Below, piece by piece: positions 1 through 8,290 of a stretch of DNA of 64,000 nucleotides. This DNA is from DATDAH01 sp963725155 (GTDB lineage Bacteria; Actinomycetota; Acidimicrobiia; Acidimicrobiales; DATDAH01): contig CAVRXU010000008.1 in the NCBI GenBank assembly GCA_963725155.1, positions 930,001 through 994,000 of the forward strand, given 5' to 3'. A model generated the notes under the pieces. It was not told the origin of the DNA, made no database searches, and saw only the letters and a program-made list of their open reading frames with translations. The translations under genes and the position numbers were made by a program. How positions within the stretch are numbered: the stretch's first letter is position 1; every line of letters begins with the position of its first letter.

Positions 1-253
1 CGGGGATCCCGTGCACGATCACGTCGTTGGGCGAGGCACAGATGACGGCGGGGAACGGCGGAGCGCCGGGACCGCCGCCGTAGTTCAAGAAGTTGGACCG
101 GGCGCCGTTGCGCTCGATGACCTCGCGGCCGATGGCGTCCAGCTGGCGGGTGGTGACGCCGGGGCGGATGGCGGCCCGGATCTTGTCGTGCATCTCGGCC
201 ACGACGCGGCCGGCCCGGCGCATCTTGGCCAGCTCGTCGGCAGAGCGGCGCAC
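1..253 (-). CDS. map: Methionine aminopeptidase, type I (N-terminal part only)
   Basis: This enzyme removes the initiator methionine from nascent proteins in the cytoplasm. Only about 84 codons are present because the gene runs off the left edge. The visible part has the family's N-terminal helix (ELAKMRRAG), the FPAVICASPND segment and the HGIP motif whose histidine contacts the substrate; the metal ligands lie outside the window. It starts with GTG, one base after the adk stop, so it is translationally linked to adk in the usual secY-adk-map order. Confidence 0.9.
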   Translation of the reverse strand, partial: MRRSADELAKMRRAGRVVAEMHDKIRAAIRPGVTTRQLDAIGREVIERNGARSNFLNYGGGPGAPPFPAVICASPNDVIVHGIP

Positions 254-254
254 C

Positions 255-821
255 TCAGGCCTCCAATGCCGCGTCCACGACCTTCACCAGGCGCTCGAAG
301 ACCTCGTCCTCGGTGCCGACGCCGTCGACCTCGACCAGCAGGTCCTTGCCCCGGAACCAGGACAGCAGGGGGGCCGTCTGCTCCTCGTAGAGCTCGAGGC
401 GACGCCGGATGCCCTCCTCGGTGTCGTCGGCCCGGCCCCGGGCGACCATGCGCTCGGTCACCACCTCGACGGGGACGTCGAGGTTCACGGCCAGATCGAC
501 AAAGCCCTCACGGAGGTGGCGAACCATGGCCTCGACCTGACCGAGGGTGCGCGGGAAGCCGTCCAGCAGCCAGCCTGGCTCCGCGTCGGGCTTGGCCAGG
601 CGCTCGACCACGATGCCCTCCATGACGTCGTCGGGGACCAGGTCCCCGGCGTCCATGAGGACCTTGGCCTTGAGGCCGAGCTCGGTGCCCTCGGCCACGG
701 CCTCGCGGAGCATGTCGCCAGTGGAGATGTGCGGGATCCCGTAGTGGGCGGCCAGCCGCAGGCACTGCGTTCCCTTCCCCGCCCCCTGGCGCCCGAAGAC
801 GATCAGACGGGTCCGGCTCAC
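255..821 (-). CDS. adk: Adenylate kinase
   Basis: This enzyme catalyses ATP + AMP = 2 ADP in the cytoplasm. The 188-residue protein has a P-loop at residues 10-17 (GRQGAGKG; most bacterial Adk has GPPGAGKG) and the DGFPRT motif at 87-92. The LID around residues 124-140 is short, so this is the short Adk form without a zinc-binding LID. It starts with GTG. It lies 46 bases after secY and one base before map, the standard end of the spc operon. Confidence 0.95.
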   Translation of the reverse strand: MSRTRLIVFGRQGAGKGTQCLRLAAHYGIPHISTGDMLREAVAEGTELGLKAKVLMDAGDLVPDDVMEGIVVERLAKPDAEPGWLLDGFPRTLGQVEAMVRHLREGFVDLAVNLDVPVEVVTERMVARGRADDTEEGIRRRLELYEEQTAPLLSWFRGKDLLVEVDGVGTEDEVFERLVKVVDAALEA

Positions 822-867
822 GCTTCCCGCTCCTGGCTTCGCCGGGCCGCTCGGGCCCCCGCTCCGC

Positions 868-2187
868 TCACGAGAGGAAGCCCTCGTAGTTGCGCATCAT
901 CAACTGGCTGTCGATCTGCTTCATCGTCTCCAGGGCGACGCCCACGCCGATCAGCACCGAGGTCCCCGAGAAGGCGAAGATCGCCCCGCTCTGCGCGGGC
1001 AGCACCAGGGTCAGGAGGATCGAGGGCAGCAGCGCGACCACGGCGATGAACAGGGCGCCGGGCAGGGTGATCCGGCTCAGGATCCGGGCCAGGTAGCGCT
1101 CGGTCTGGGGGCCGGGCCGGATGCCGGGGATGAAGCCACCCTGCTTGCGGATGGTGTCGGCCTGCTGGGCCGGGTCGAAGGTGATCGCCGTGTAGAAGTA
1201 GGCGAACCCGATGATCAACAGCCCGTACAGGGTGATGTAGAACGGGCTGGTCGAGCGGACCAGGTGGTTGTTGATCCACTCCTGGACGTCGGCCCCCCAG
1301 CCGTCGGCGGGAAGCACGTTGGAGAGCAGCAGCGGCAGGTAGAGCACGGAGCTGGCGAAGATGATGGGGATCACGCCCGACTGGTTCACCTTCAGCGGGA
1401 TGTAGGTGCTCTGGCCGCCGTACATGCGGCGCCCGACCACCCGCTTGGCGAACTGCACCGGGATCCGACGCTGGCCCTGCTCGACGAAGACGATGGCCAC
1501 CGTCAGGAAGACGAACAGGATCAGCAGGGCGACGAGGGCGGTGTTGCCGGCCTCGGCCCGGACCCGGCTGGCCGTCGACGGGTAGGAGCTGACCACCGAG
1601 GTGAAGATCAGGATCGACATGCCGTTGCCGATGCCCCGCTGGGTGATGCACTCACCGATCCACATGATGAGGGCGGTGCCGGCGGTGAGGGTGACGACGA
1701 TGAGCAGGACCCGAGGGATGGTGAAGTTCGGGACGAGGTCCAGGTTGGTGGACACGTTGGCGAAGAAGCCGCCGCCGCCGTTGTGGAACAGGAAGACCAG
1801 ACCGGTCGACTGCATGATGGCGATGCCGACGGTGACATAGCGCGTCCACTGGGTGATCTTGCGCTGACCGACCGCACCCTGGGCCTGCCACTGCTCCAGC
1901 TTGGGGATCACCACGGTGAGGATCTGCATGATGATCGAGCTGGTGATGTAGGGCATGATCCCCAGCGCGAACACCGCGAACTGGGTGAGCGCCCCGCCGG
2001 AGAAGAGCTGCAGGAAGCCGAGCACGCCGCCCTCCTCGGCCTGCGTGCGCAGGGTGGCCACCGCGTCGAGGTCGATGCCGGGCACGGGGATGAACGCGCC
2101 GAACCGGTAGGTCGCGATCATCAGCAACGTGAACAGCACCTTGTTCCGGAGGTCCGGGATGCGGAAGACGTTGAGGAAGGTCCCCAT
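868..2187 (-). CDS. secY: Protein translocase subunit SecY
   Basis: SecY is the pore-forming subunit of the SecYEG channel in the cytoplasmic membrane. The 439-residue protein has the family's usual length and about ten hydrophobic segments. It begins with the amphipathic stretch that precedes TM1 and keeps the plug and pore region near PVPGIDLDA. It follows rplO after a 61-base gap and precedes adk, the conserved order. Its partner secE lies 34 kb away in the same window. Confidence 0.97.
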   Translation of the reverse strand: MGTFLNVFRIPDLRNKVLFTLLMIATYRFGAFIPVPGIDLDAVATLRTQAEEGGVLGFLQLFSGGALTQFAVFALGIMPYITSSIIMQILTVVIPKLEQWQAQGAVGQRKITQWTRYVTVGIAIMQSTGLVFLFHNGGGGFFANVSTNLDLVPNFTIPRVLLIVVTLTAGTALIMWIGECITQRGIGNGMSILIFTSVVSSYPSTASRVRAEAGNTALVALLILFVFLTVAIVFVEQGQRRIPVQFAKRVVGRRMYGGQSTYIPLKVNQSGVIPIIFASSVLYLPLLLSNVLPADGWGADVQEWINNHLVRSTSPFYITLYGLLIIGFAYFYTAITFDPAQQADTIRKQGGFIPGIRPGPQTERYLARILSRITLPGALFIAVVALLPSILLTLVLPAQSGAIFAFSGTSVLIGVGVALETMKQIDSQLMMRNYEGFLS

Positions 2188-2248
2188 TCGGTCAGAAACC
2201 CTTCAGGTCTGACGGGCAGCAGGAGGTGGTCCCCATGGAGCAGATGTC

Positions 2249-2737
2249 CTAGCGGTTGGTGTGGGCGTTGCCCTTGGCGGGCGGACGACCGTCGCCCCAG
2301 GGCAGCGGCACGATTTCCACCGTACCCCCGGCCCCCGTGATGGCCGCTTCGGCCGACTTGGACACACCGTGGGCCTTGACCGTGACCTTGCGGGTCAGCT
2401 CGCCCCGGCCGAGGATCTTGACGAACTTGTTCTTGCCGACCAGGCCGATCTCCCGCAGGGCCTCGGGCGAGACCTCATCGAGGCCGGACTCCTCGATCGT
2501 GTCCAGGTTGATGGCCTGGTACTCGACCCGGAACGGGTTGGTGAAGCCCCGCAGCTTGGGGATGCGCTTGTGGAGGGGCAGCTGGCCGCCCTCGAAGCCG
2601 GCCGGGATCGTGCCCCGGGCCCGCTGGCCCTTCATGCCTCGGCCCGCGGTCTTGCCCCGCTTGCCGCCGATGCCGCGGGCGACGCGCCGCTTGGCCTTGT
2701 GGGAGCCCGCTGCGGGCTTCAGGTCATGGACCTTCAT
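2249..2737 (-). CDS. rplO: 50S ribosomal protein L15 (uL15)
   Basis: L15 is a late-assembly protein of the large subunit. The 162-residue protein opens with MKVHDLKPAAGSHKAKRR and has the Gly/Arg-rich N-terminal extension (GIGGKRGKTAGRGMKGQ) that runs into the 23S core. Its ATG overlaps the rpmD stop by four bases (ATGA), so the two are translationally coupled. Confidence 0.97.
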   Translation of the reverse strand: MKVHDLKPAAGSHKAKRRVARGIGGKRGKTAGRGMKGQRARGTIPAGFEGGQLPLHKRIPKLRGFTNPFRVEYQAINLDTIEESGLDEVSPEALREIGLVGKNKFVKILGRGELTRKVTVKAHGVSKSAEAAITGAGGTVEIVPLPWGDGRPPAKGNAHTNR

Positions 2738-3000
2738 GATTCTTCTGCCTCTTCGACGTCGTCCTTCTCGGTGGTCTCCGCCTTCGGCGCGGCCTTCGCT
2801 TCGGCCTTGGGCTCGGCGGTCGCCTCTTCGACCGTGACCAGGTGGCTCACCTTGCGGATCATCCCCTGGATCTCGGGGCGGTCCGGCAGGATGTTGGTCT
2901 GGCCGATGCCCCGCAGCCCGAGGGCGCGCATGGTGCCGCGGGCCTTCGGCTTGACGCCGATGGTCGAACGGACCTGGGTGACCTTGAGCTCAGCCATCAC
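2734..3000 (-). CDS. rpmD: 50S ribosomal protein L30 (uL30) with acidic tail
   Basis: The first ~58 residues are a normal bacterial L30 (ELKVTQVRSTIG, then GMIRKVSHLV). A further ~30 residues form an Ala/Glu/Lys-rich tail ending EEAEES; bacterial L30 is usually about 60 residues. Two adjacent ATG codons are possible starts, and the first overlaps the rpsE stop. Similar acidic tails occur on L22, L10, L4 and S3 in this window. Confidence 0.95.
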   Translation of the reverse strand: MMAELKVTQVRSTIGVKPKARGTMRALGLRGIGQTNILPDRPEIQGMIRKVSHLVTVEEATAEPKAEAKAAPKAETTEKDDVEEAEES

Positions 3001-3614
3001 GCCGCCCCGGTGTCACCGGGCTGGGGGTGCGGCGTGCCGGGCACGCCGCCCTTCTCCGTGGCGGTGTAGGCCTCGAGCAGCCCCTTGGGCACGAACTCCT
3101 CGGCCGGGATGCCCCGCAGGGCGGCAATGGCGTCGGGCCGGCGTTGGCCCTTGAGGCCCTGGATGGTGGCCCGGGCCACGTTGATGTGGTTGGCGGATCC
3201 CAGCGACTTGCAGAGCACGTCGTGGATCCCGGCCTCCTCGAGGATGGCGCGGGCGGCGCCACCTGCGATGACCCCGGTACCGGGGGCGGCGGGCTTCAGC
3301 AGGACGCGTCCCGCGCCCCACTCGCCCAGGATGGGATGCACGATCGTGCTGCCGGCCATCGGGACCTTGAACAGGTTCCGGCGGGCCTCTTCGGTGCCCT
3401 TCTGGATGGCCAGCGGCACCTCCTTGGCCTTGCCGTAGCCCAGGCCGACCCGACCGTTGGCGTCACCGATCACGACGAGGGCGGTGAAGGAGAACCGCCG
3501 CCCGCCCTTGACCACCTTGGCCACGCGGTTGATGTCGATGACCCGGGACTCCCGCAGCTGCGGGTCCCCGCTGGCCCGCGGGTTGGGGGCCTGTTCACGC
3601 TGGTAGCTGCTCAT
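2997..3614 (-). CDS. rpsE: 30S ribosomal protein S5 (uS5)
   Basis: S5 helps form the mRNA entry site and contributes to decoding accuracy. The 205-residue protein has a ~25-residue flexible N-terminus before the S5 dsRBD-like domain (VAKVVKGGRRFSFTALVV), followed by GLGYGKAKEVP and the C-terminal S5 fold. Its start shares one base with the rplR stop, and its stop overlaps rpmD. Confidence 0.97.
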   Translation of the reverse strand: MSSYQREQAPNPRASGDPQLRESRVIDINRVAKVVKGGRRFSFTALVVIGDANGRVGLGYGKAKEVPLAIQKGTEEARRNLFKVPMAGSTIVHPILGEWGAGRVLLKPAAPGTGVIAGGAARAILEEAGIHDVLCKSLGSANHINVARATIQGLKGQRRPDAIAALRGIPAEEFVPKGLLEAYTATEKGGVPGTPHPQPGDTGAA

Positions 3615-3976
3615 CAGAACTCCAGTCCGCCCTCACGGGCGGCGTCGGCCACGGCGGCGACGCGCCCGTGGTAGAGGTTCCCGCCGCGGTCGAAGACCAC
3701 GGTGGTGACGCCGGCGGCCTTGGCCCGCTCGGCGATGCGCTCGCCGACCTTGGCCGCGGCGTCCTTGTTCCCGGTCGCCGAGCCCTTGAGCTCGGTCTCG
3801 TAGGTCGAGGCCGCGGCCAGGGTGACCCCGGCGCGGTCGTCGATGATCTGCACGCTGATGTGCCGGTTCGACCGGAAGACGGCCAGGCGCGGCCGGTCGG
3901 CGGTGCCTTGGACCTTCTTGCGGACACGACCGTGCCGGCGCCGGCGGGCCGTGGCTTTCTTGGCGGTTGGTGCCAT
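3614..3976 (-). CDS. rplR: 50S ribosomal protein L18 (uL18)
   Basis: L18 binds 5S rRNA in the central protuberance with L5. The 120-residue protein has the basic N-terminus (RRRRHGRVRKKVQGTADRPRL), the FRSNRHISVQIIDD strand and the C-terminal FDRGGNLYHGRV motif. Length is typical. It lies 26 bases after rplF. Confidence 0.96.
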   Translation of the reverse strand: MAPTAKKATARRRRHGRVRKKVQGTADRPRLAVFRSNRHISVQIIDDRAGVTLAAASTYETELKGSATGNKDAAAKVGERIAERAKAAGVTTVVFDRGGNLYHGRVAAVADAAREGGLEF

Positions 3977-4002
3977 GACTGGTTCCTTCGTTCCTGACTG
4001 CG

Positions 4003-4548
4003 CTAGCCGGCCGAAGCGGCCTTGCCCGCCTTGCGGCGGACGACTTCGCCCTGGTAGCGGATGCCCTTGCCCTTGTAGGGCTCGGGTTTGCGAATGGCGC
4101 GGATGTCGGCGGCCACCTGGCCGACCGTCTCCTTGTCGATGCCGACGACATCGATGCGGGTGTTGGAGGGCACCTCGAAGGTGATCCCCTCGGGGGCTTG
4201 GACCTTGACGGTGTGGCTGTAGCCCACGGCCAGCTCCAGCGCGCGATCGCCCTGAGCGGTGGCCCGGTAGCCGACGCCCACGATCTCGAGGCCGCGGCGG
4301 TAGCCCTCGGTCACGCCCGTGACCATGTTGGCGACCAGCGACCGGAACAGGCCGTGGAGGGCCCGGCTCTCCCGCTCCTCGTCGGCGCGGGCCACGGTCA
4401 GCTCGCCCTCGTCGAGGGTGATGCTGAGCCGATCGGGCAGGGTGCGCGACAGCTCACCCTTGGGGCCCTTCACGGTGACCACGCGGCCCTCGATCTTGAC
4501 GTCGACCCCGGACGGGACCGGGATGGGGGCTTGTCCGACTCGCGACAT
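4003..4548 (-). CDS. rplF: 50S ribosomal protein L6 (uL6)
   Basis: L6 lies near the sarcin-ricin loop of the large subunit. The 181-residue protein has the duplicated L6 fold: MSRVGQAPIPVPSGV at the start, VKGPKGELSRTLP in repeat 1, and the C-terminal signature region with PEPYKGKGIRYQGE. It starts eight bases after the rpsH stop. Confidence 0.97.
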   Translation of the reverse strand: MSRVGQAPIPVPSGVDVKIEGRVVTVKGPKGELSRTLPDRLSITLDEGELTVARADEERESRALHGLFRSLVANMVTGVTEGYRRGLEIVGVGYRATAQGDRALELAVGYSHTVKVQAPEGITFEVPSNTRIDVVGIDKETVGQVAADIRAIRKPEPYKGKGIRYQGEVVRRKAGKAASAG

Positions 4549-4556
4549 GTCGCCTC

Positions 4557-4961
<405 letters not shown>

Positions 4962-4965
4962 CGGA

Positions 4966-5151
4966 TCACCAACTCGCCTTCGTCATGCCGGGCAGCTCGC
5001 CCGCGTGCGCCAGCTCCCGCAGGCACAGGCGGCACAGCTTGAACTTGCGGTACACCGCCCGCGAGCGGCCACACCGCTGGCAGCGGGTGTACCCGCGGAC
5101 CTTGAACTTCGGGGTCCGGTTGGCTTTCTCGACCAATGCCTTCTTGGCCAT
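4966..5151 (-). CDS. rpsN: 30S ribosomal protein S14 type Z, zinc-binding
   Basis: This 61-residue S14 carries four zinc-ligand cysteines, C24, C27, C40 and C43, in two CxxC pairs, so it is the short zinc-dependent form (also called rpsZ) rather than the ~100-residue zinc-free form. S14 assembles into the 30S head. It lies between rplE and rpsH as expected. Confidence 0.97.
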   Translation of the reverse strand: MAKKALVEKANRTPKFKVRGYTRCQRCGRSRAVYRKFKLCRLCLRELAHAGELPGMTKASW

Positions 5152-5154
5152 GGC

Positions 5155-5751
5155 TCAGTCCTCGTTGCGTCGGAAGGGGAAGCCGTAGGCGTCGAGCAGG
5201 GCTCGGCCTTCGGCGTCGGTGCGGGCGGTGGTGACGATCGTGATGTCCATGCCTCGGACGGTGTCGATCGCGTCGTAATCGATCTCGGGGAAGATCAGCT
5301 GCTCGGTCACGCCGAACGTGTAGTTGCCGTGACCGTCGAACGACCGGTCGGGCAGGCCGCGGAAGTCCCGGATGCGGGGGATGGCCAGGTTGATCAGCCG
5401 ATCGAAGAACTCCCACATGCGGGCTCCCCGCAGGGTCACCTTGGCCCCGATGGGGTTGCCCTCGCGCAGCTTGAAGTTGGCGATGGACTTGGTGGCCTTG
5501 GTCACCACCGGCTTCTGGCCGGCGATGATCGTGAGGTCGGCGACGGCGCCGTCGATGAGCGACTTCTGGTCGGTCGCCGCCCCGACGCCGCAGTTGAGGA
5601 CGATCTTGGAGAGTCGGGGGACCTCCATGATGTTCCCCAGGCCGAGGTCGTCCTTCAGCTTCTGGCGGATCTCGTCGTCGTAGCGCTGCTGCAGGCGCGG
5701 CCGCGCCGTCGAGGCGCCAGAGGACGTGGTGCTCGTGTCCGCGGCCATCAC
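5155..5751 (-). CDS. rplE: 50S ribosomal protein L5 (uL5)
   Basis: L5 binds 5S rRNA and contacts P-site tRNA. The 198-residue protein has a Ser/Thr/Ala-rich N-terminal ~20 residues, then RLQQRYDDEIRQKL, IVLNCGVG and the LREGNPIGAKVTLRG motif. Its start overlaps the rplX stop by four bases. It is slightly longer than the usual ~180 residues because of the N-terminal stretch. Confidence 0.97.
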   Translation of the reverse strand: MMAADTSTTSSGASTARPRLQQRYDDEIRQKLKDDLGLGNIMEVPRLSKIVLNCGVGAATDQKSLIDGAVADLTIIAGQKPVVTKATKSIANFKLREGNPIGAKVTLRGARMWEFFDRLINLAIPRIRDFRGLPDRSFDGHGNYTFGVTEQLIFPEIDYDAIDTVRGMDITIVTTARTDAEGRALLDAYGFPFRRNED

Positions 5752-6062
5752 AGGTCACTCCCGCACTTCTTGCACGTCCGGTACTTGGTGCCGTCGGGGT
5801 CGAACCGGTAGCCGACCCGGGTCGCGCCACAGCTGGAGCAGAGGATGGCGACGTTGGCCACCGGGATGGGCATGTCCTTGTCGATGATCCCGCCCTGCAT
5901 GGTGGCCCGGGTCGCCTTCTGGTGACGCTTGGCCACGTTCACGCCGTCGACGATCACCTTGCCGGCCGAGGGGATGGCGCGGGAGACCTCGCCCTCCTTG
6001 CCCTTGTCCTTGCCGGTGAGGACGACCACGCGGTCGCCCTTCTTGATCTTCATGCCTGCCAT
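5748..6062 (-). CDS. rplX: 50S ribosomal protein L24 (uL24)
   Basis: L24 is an assembly initiator near the exit tunnel. The 104-residue protein has an N-terminal KOW motif (KIKKGDRVVVLTGKDKGKEG) and the GVNVAKRHQK segment. The C-terminal half has a CSSCGATRVGYR...CKKCG cluster (two CxxC pairs), which suggests zinc binding. It is coupled to rplE. Confidence 0.96.
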   Translation of the reverse strand: MAGMKIKKGDRVVVLTGKDKGKEGEVSRAIPSAGKVIVDGVNVAKRHQKATRATMQGGIIDKDMPIPVANVAILCSSCGATRVGYRFDPDGTKYRTCKKCGSDL

Positions 6063-6063
6063 G

Positions 6064-6432
6064 TCAGAGCACCTCCGGGGCGAGGGAGACGATGCGCATG
6101 AAGCGCTTGTCCCGCAGCTCGCGTCCCACGGGCCCGAAGATGCGGGTGCCGCGGGGTTGCTGCTGGTCGTTGATGAGAACGGCGGCGTTCTCGTCGAAGC
6201 GGATGTAGGAGCCGTCCGGACGACGCTTCTCCTTCTTGACCCGGACGACGACGCACTTGACGACCTCGCCCTTCTTGACGGCGGCCCCGGGGATGGCGTC
6301 CTTGACCGTGGCCACGAACACGTCGCCGATGGACGCGTAGCGCCGGCGGGAGCCGCCGAGCACCTTGATGCACAGGACCTCGCGGGCCCCGCTGTTGTCG
6401 GCGACCCGGAGTCGGGTCTCCTGCTGGATCAT
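6064..6432 (-). CDS. rplN: 50S ribosomal protein L14 (uL14)
   Basis: L14 contributes to intersubunit bridges. The ATG at 6432 gives exactly 122 residues, the family length, and the expected N-terminus MIQQETRLRVADNSGA; an upstream in-frame ATG would add eleven residues inside rpsQ and is rejected. This ATG overlaps the rpsQ stop as ATGA. It also carries the L14 signature segment VVRVKKEKRRPDGS. Confidence 0.97.
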   Translation of the reverse strand: MIQQETRLRVADNSGAREVLCIKVLGGSRRRYASIGDVFVATVKDAIPGAAVKKGEVVKCVVVRVKKEKRRPDGSYIRFDENAAVLINDQQQPRGTRIFGPVGRELRDKRFMRIVSLAPEVL

Positions 6433-6710
6433 CGGGCCCGCTCCACGATCTCGAGCAGGCGCCAACGCTTGTTCTTGGACAGCGGGCGGGTCTCGGCGAC
6501 CTTCACCCGGTCACCCACGTTGAGGGTGTTCTCCTCGTCGTGGACGTAGAGCTTGGTGACCCGCTGGACGGTCTTGTCGTAGCGGCGGTGCCGGACGCGG
6601 TCGGTGATGGCCACGATGGCGGTCTTGTCCATCTTCGTGCCCACGACCATGCCCTCGCGGGTCTTGCGCCGGTTGCGCTCCGTCGACTCGGTGGTCTCGG
6701 TCTCAGGCAT
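6429..6710 (-). CDS. rpsQ: 30S ribosomal protein S17 (uS17)
   Basis: S17 is a primary 16S-binding protein. The 93-residue protein has an N-terminal polar stretch of ~14 residues (PETETTESTERNRR) before the OB-fold core (REGMVVGTKMDKTAIVAI), then DEENTLNVGDRVKVAETRPLS. Its start overlaps the end of rpmC by eight bases. Confidence 0.96.
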   Translation of the reverse strand: MPETETTESTERNRRKTREGMVVGTKMDKTAIVAITDRVRHRRYDKTVQRVTKLYVHDEENTLNVGDRVKVAETRPLSKNKRWRLLEIVERAR

Positions 6711-6927
6711 CGGTGGTCTCCTCGAGCGCCTCGGCGGCGCGGATCTCTCGGGCCCGCAGCTCGGTCATGAGCCGGGCCACCTCGCGGCGGGTGTCCCGCA
6801 GCGCCGTGGCGTTGTCCAACTGGCCGGTGACATGGGAGAAGCGGAGGTTGAACAGCTCCTGGCGGGCGTCGTCCAACTGCTGGACGAGGTCGGCGTCGCC
6901 GAGCTCACGGACTTGGGCGGCCTTCAT
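6703..6927 (-). CDS. rpmC: 50S ribosomal protein L29 (uL29)
   Basis: L29 lies near the tunnel exit beside L23. The 74-residue helical hairpin protein has the family pattern VQQLDDARQELFNLRFSHVTGQL. The last ten residues are acidic. It shares one base with the rplP stop. Confidence 0.96.
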   Translation of the reverse strand: MKAAQVRELGDADLVQQLDDARQELFNLRFSHVTGQLDNATALRDTRREVARLMTELRAREIRAAEALEETTDA

Positions 6928-7343
6928 CAGAACGCCTCCTCACGGCGCACGAAGCGGGCCTTGATGGGCAGCTTCTGGATGGCCCGCTCGAGGGCCGCCT
7001 TGGCGGTGGCCTCGTCGGGGTAGGACAGCTCGAAGAGGATCCGGCCGGGCTTGACCACGGCGACCCAGTACTCGGGGTTGCCCTTGCCCGAACCCATGCG
7101 GGTCTCGGCCGGCTTCTGGGTCACGGGCTTGTCCGGGAAGATGTTGATCCAGACCTTGCCACCCCGCTTGATGTGACGGGTCATGGCGATACGGGCGGCC
7201 TCGATCTGGCGGGCGGTGATCCACCCCGGCTCGAGGGCCTGGATGCCGTAGTCGCCGAAGTTGACGTTGGTGCCACCCTTGGCCGGGCCGCGCCGGTGAC
7301 CGCGCTGCTGCTTGCGGTGCTTGACCTTCTTGGGCATGAGCAT
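6927..7343 (-). CDS. rplP: 50S ribosomal protein L16 (uL16)
   Basis: L16 sits at the A-site side of the large subunit. The 138-residue protein begins MLMPKKVKHRKQQRG, matching the usual first residues of actinobacterial L16, so the first ATG is preferred over the internal one two codons later. The GSGKGNPEYWVAVVKPG signature is present. Confidence 0.97.
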   Translation of the reverse strand: MLMPKKVKHRKQQRGHRRGPAKGGTNVNFGDYGIQALEPGWITARQIEAARIAMTRHIKRGGKVWINIFPDKPVTQKPAETRMGSGKGNPEYWVAVVKPGRILFELSYPDEATAKAALERAIQKLPIKARFVRREEAF

Positions 7344-8290
7344 CAGTCAGCGTCTCCCGGGCGGAAGTGCGGCGTCTCGTGGTGCTCGCGGGTGGTCCGC
7401 TCGATCTCCTCTTCCTCGGCGAGGAGGCGCTCGAACTCGGGATCGGCCTCCTTGATGAGGGGCTCGGGAGCGTCCTCGGTCGCCTCGGGATCGGCTTCGG
7501 CGGCGGCCGCGGCGGCCGCTTCCTTCTGGGCCTTCTCCTCTTCGCGCTTGCGGGCGGCCGTGGAGGACACGACCCGGGGCTCGGGCGCGGCCTGGCCGGA
7601 GGTCTCGCCGACGGCCATGGCCGCCTCGCGGACGCTCTTCTCCTCGTTGGCGGGCTTGTAGGGGAGGATGTCGCCCTTGTAGATCCAGACCTTCACGCCG
7701 ATGCGGCCGGCGGTGGTGTGGGCCTCACGCAGGCCGTAGTCGATGTCGGCCCGCAGGGTGTGCAGGGGGACCCGACCCTCGCGGTACCACTCGGTGCGGG
7801 CCATCTCGGAGCCGCCGAGGCGACCCGAGCACTGGACCCGGATGCCCTGGGCGCCGGCCTTCTGGGCGTTCTGCACGGCCCGCTTCATGGCCCGGCGGAA
7901 GGCGACCCGGCCGGCCAGCTGGTCGGCCACACCCTGGGCGATCAGGGCGGCGTCGAGCTCGGGCTGCTTGATCTCCTGGATGTTGAGCTGGACCTTGGCG
8001 TTGCCGGTGATCTTGGTCAGCCCGGCCCGCAGGCGGTCGGCCTCGGCGCCGCGGCGACCGATGACGATGCCGGGGCGGGCGGTGTGGACGTCGATGCGCA
8101 GGCGGTCGCGCGTGCGCTCGACCTCGACCCGGCTGATGGCGGCGTGCGGCAGCTCGCCCATCAGGTAGTCCCGGATCTTCCAGTCCTCGATGATGAAGTC
8201 CGCGTACTCCTCGCGGTCCGCGAACCAGCGCGACTTCCAGTCGGTGGTGACCCCGAGTCGGAACCCGTAGGGGTTGACCTTCTGTCCCAT
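7343..8290 (-). CDS. rpsC: 30S ribosomal protein S3 (uS3) with charged C-terminal extension
   Basis: S3 lines the mRNA entry channel. The 315-residue protein starts MGQKVNPYGFRLG, carries the KH domain (GIVIGRRGAEADRLR) and the C-terminal S3 domain through IYKGDILPY near residue 210. About 100 further residues are rich in Ala, Glu and Lys, ending in a likely helical acidic segment; E. coli S3 has 233 residues. Its ATG shares one base with the rplV stop. Confidence 0.97.
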   Translation of the reverse strand: MGQKVNPYGFRLGVTTDWKSRWFADREEYADFIIEDWKIRDYLMGELPHAAISRVEVERTRDRLRIDVHTARPGIVIGRRGAEADRLRAGLTKITGNAKVQLNIQEIKQPELDAALIAQGVADQLAGRVAFRRAMKRAVQNAQKAGAQGIRVQCSGRLGGSEMARTEWYREGRVPLHTLRADIDYGLREAHTTAGRIGVKVWIYKGDILPYKPANEEKSVREAAMAVGETSGQAAPEPRVVSSTAARKREEEKAQKEAAAAAAAEADPEATEDAPEPLIKEADPEFERLLAEEEEIERTTREHHETPHFRPGDAD

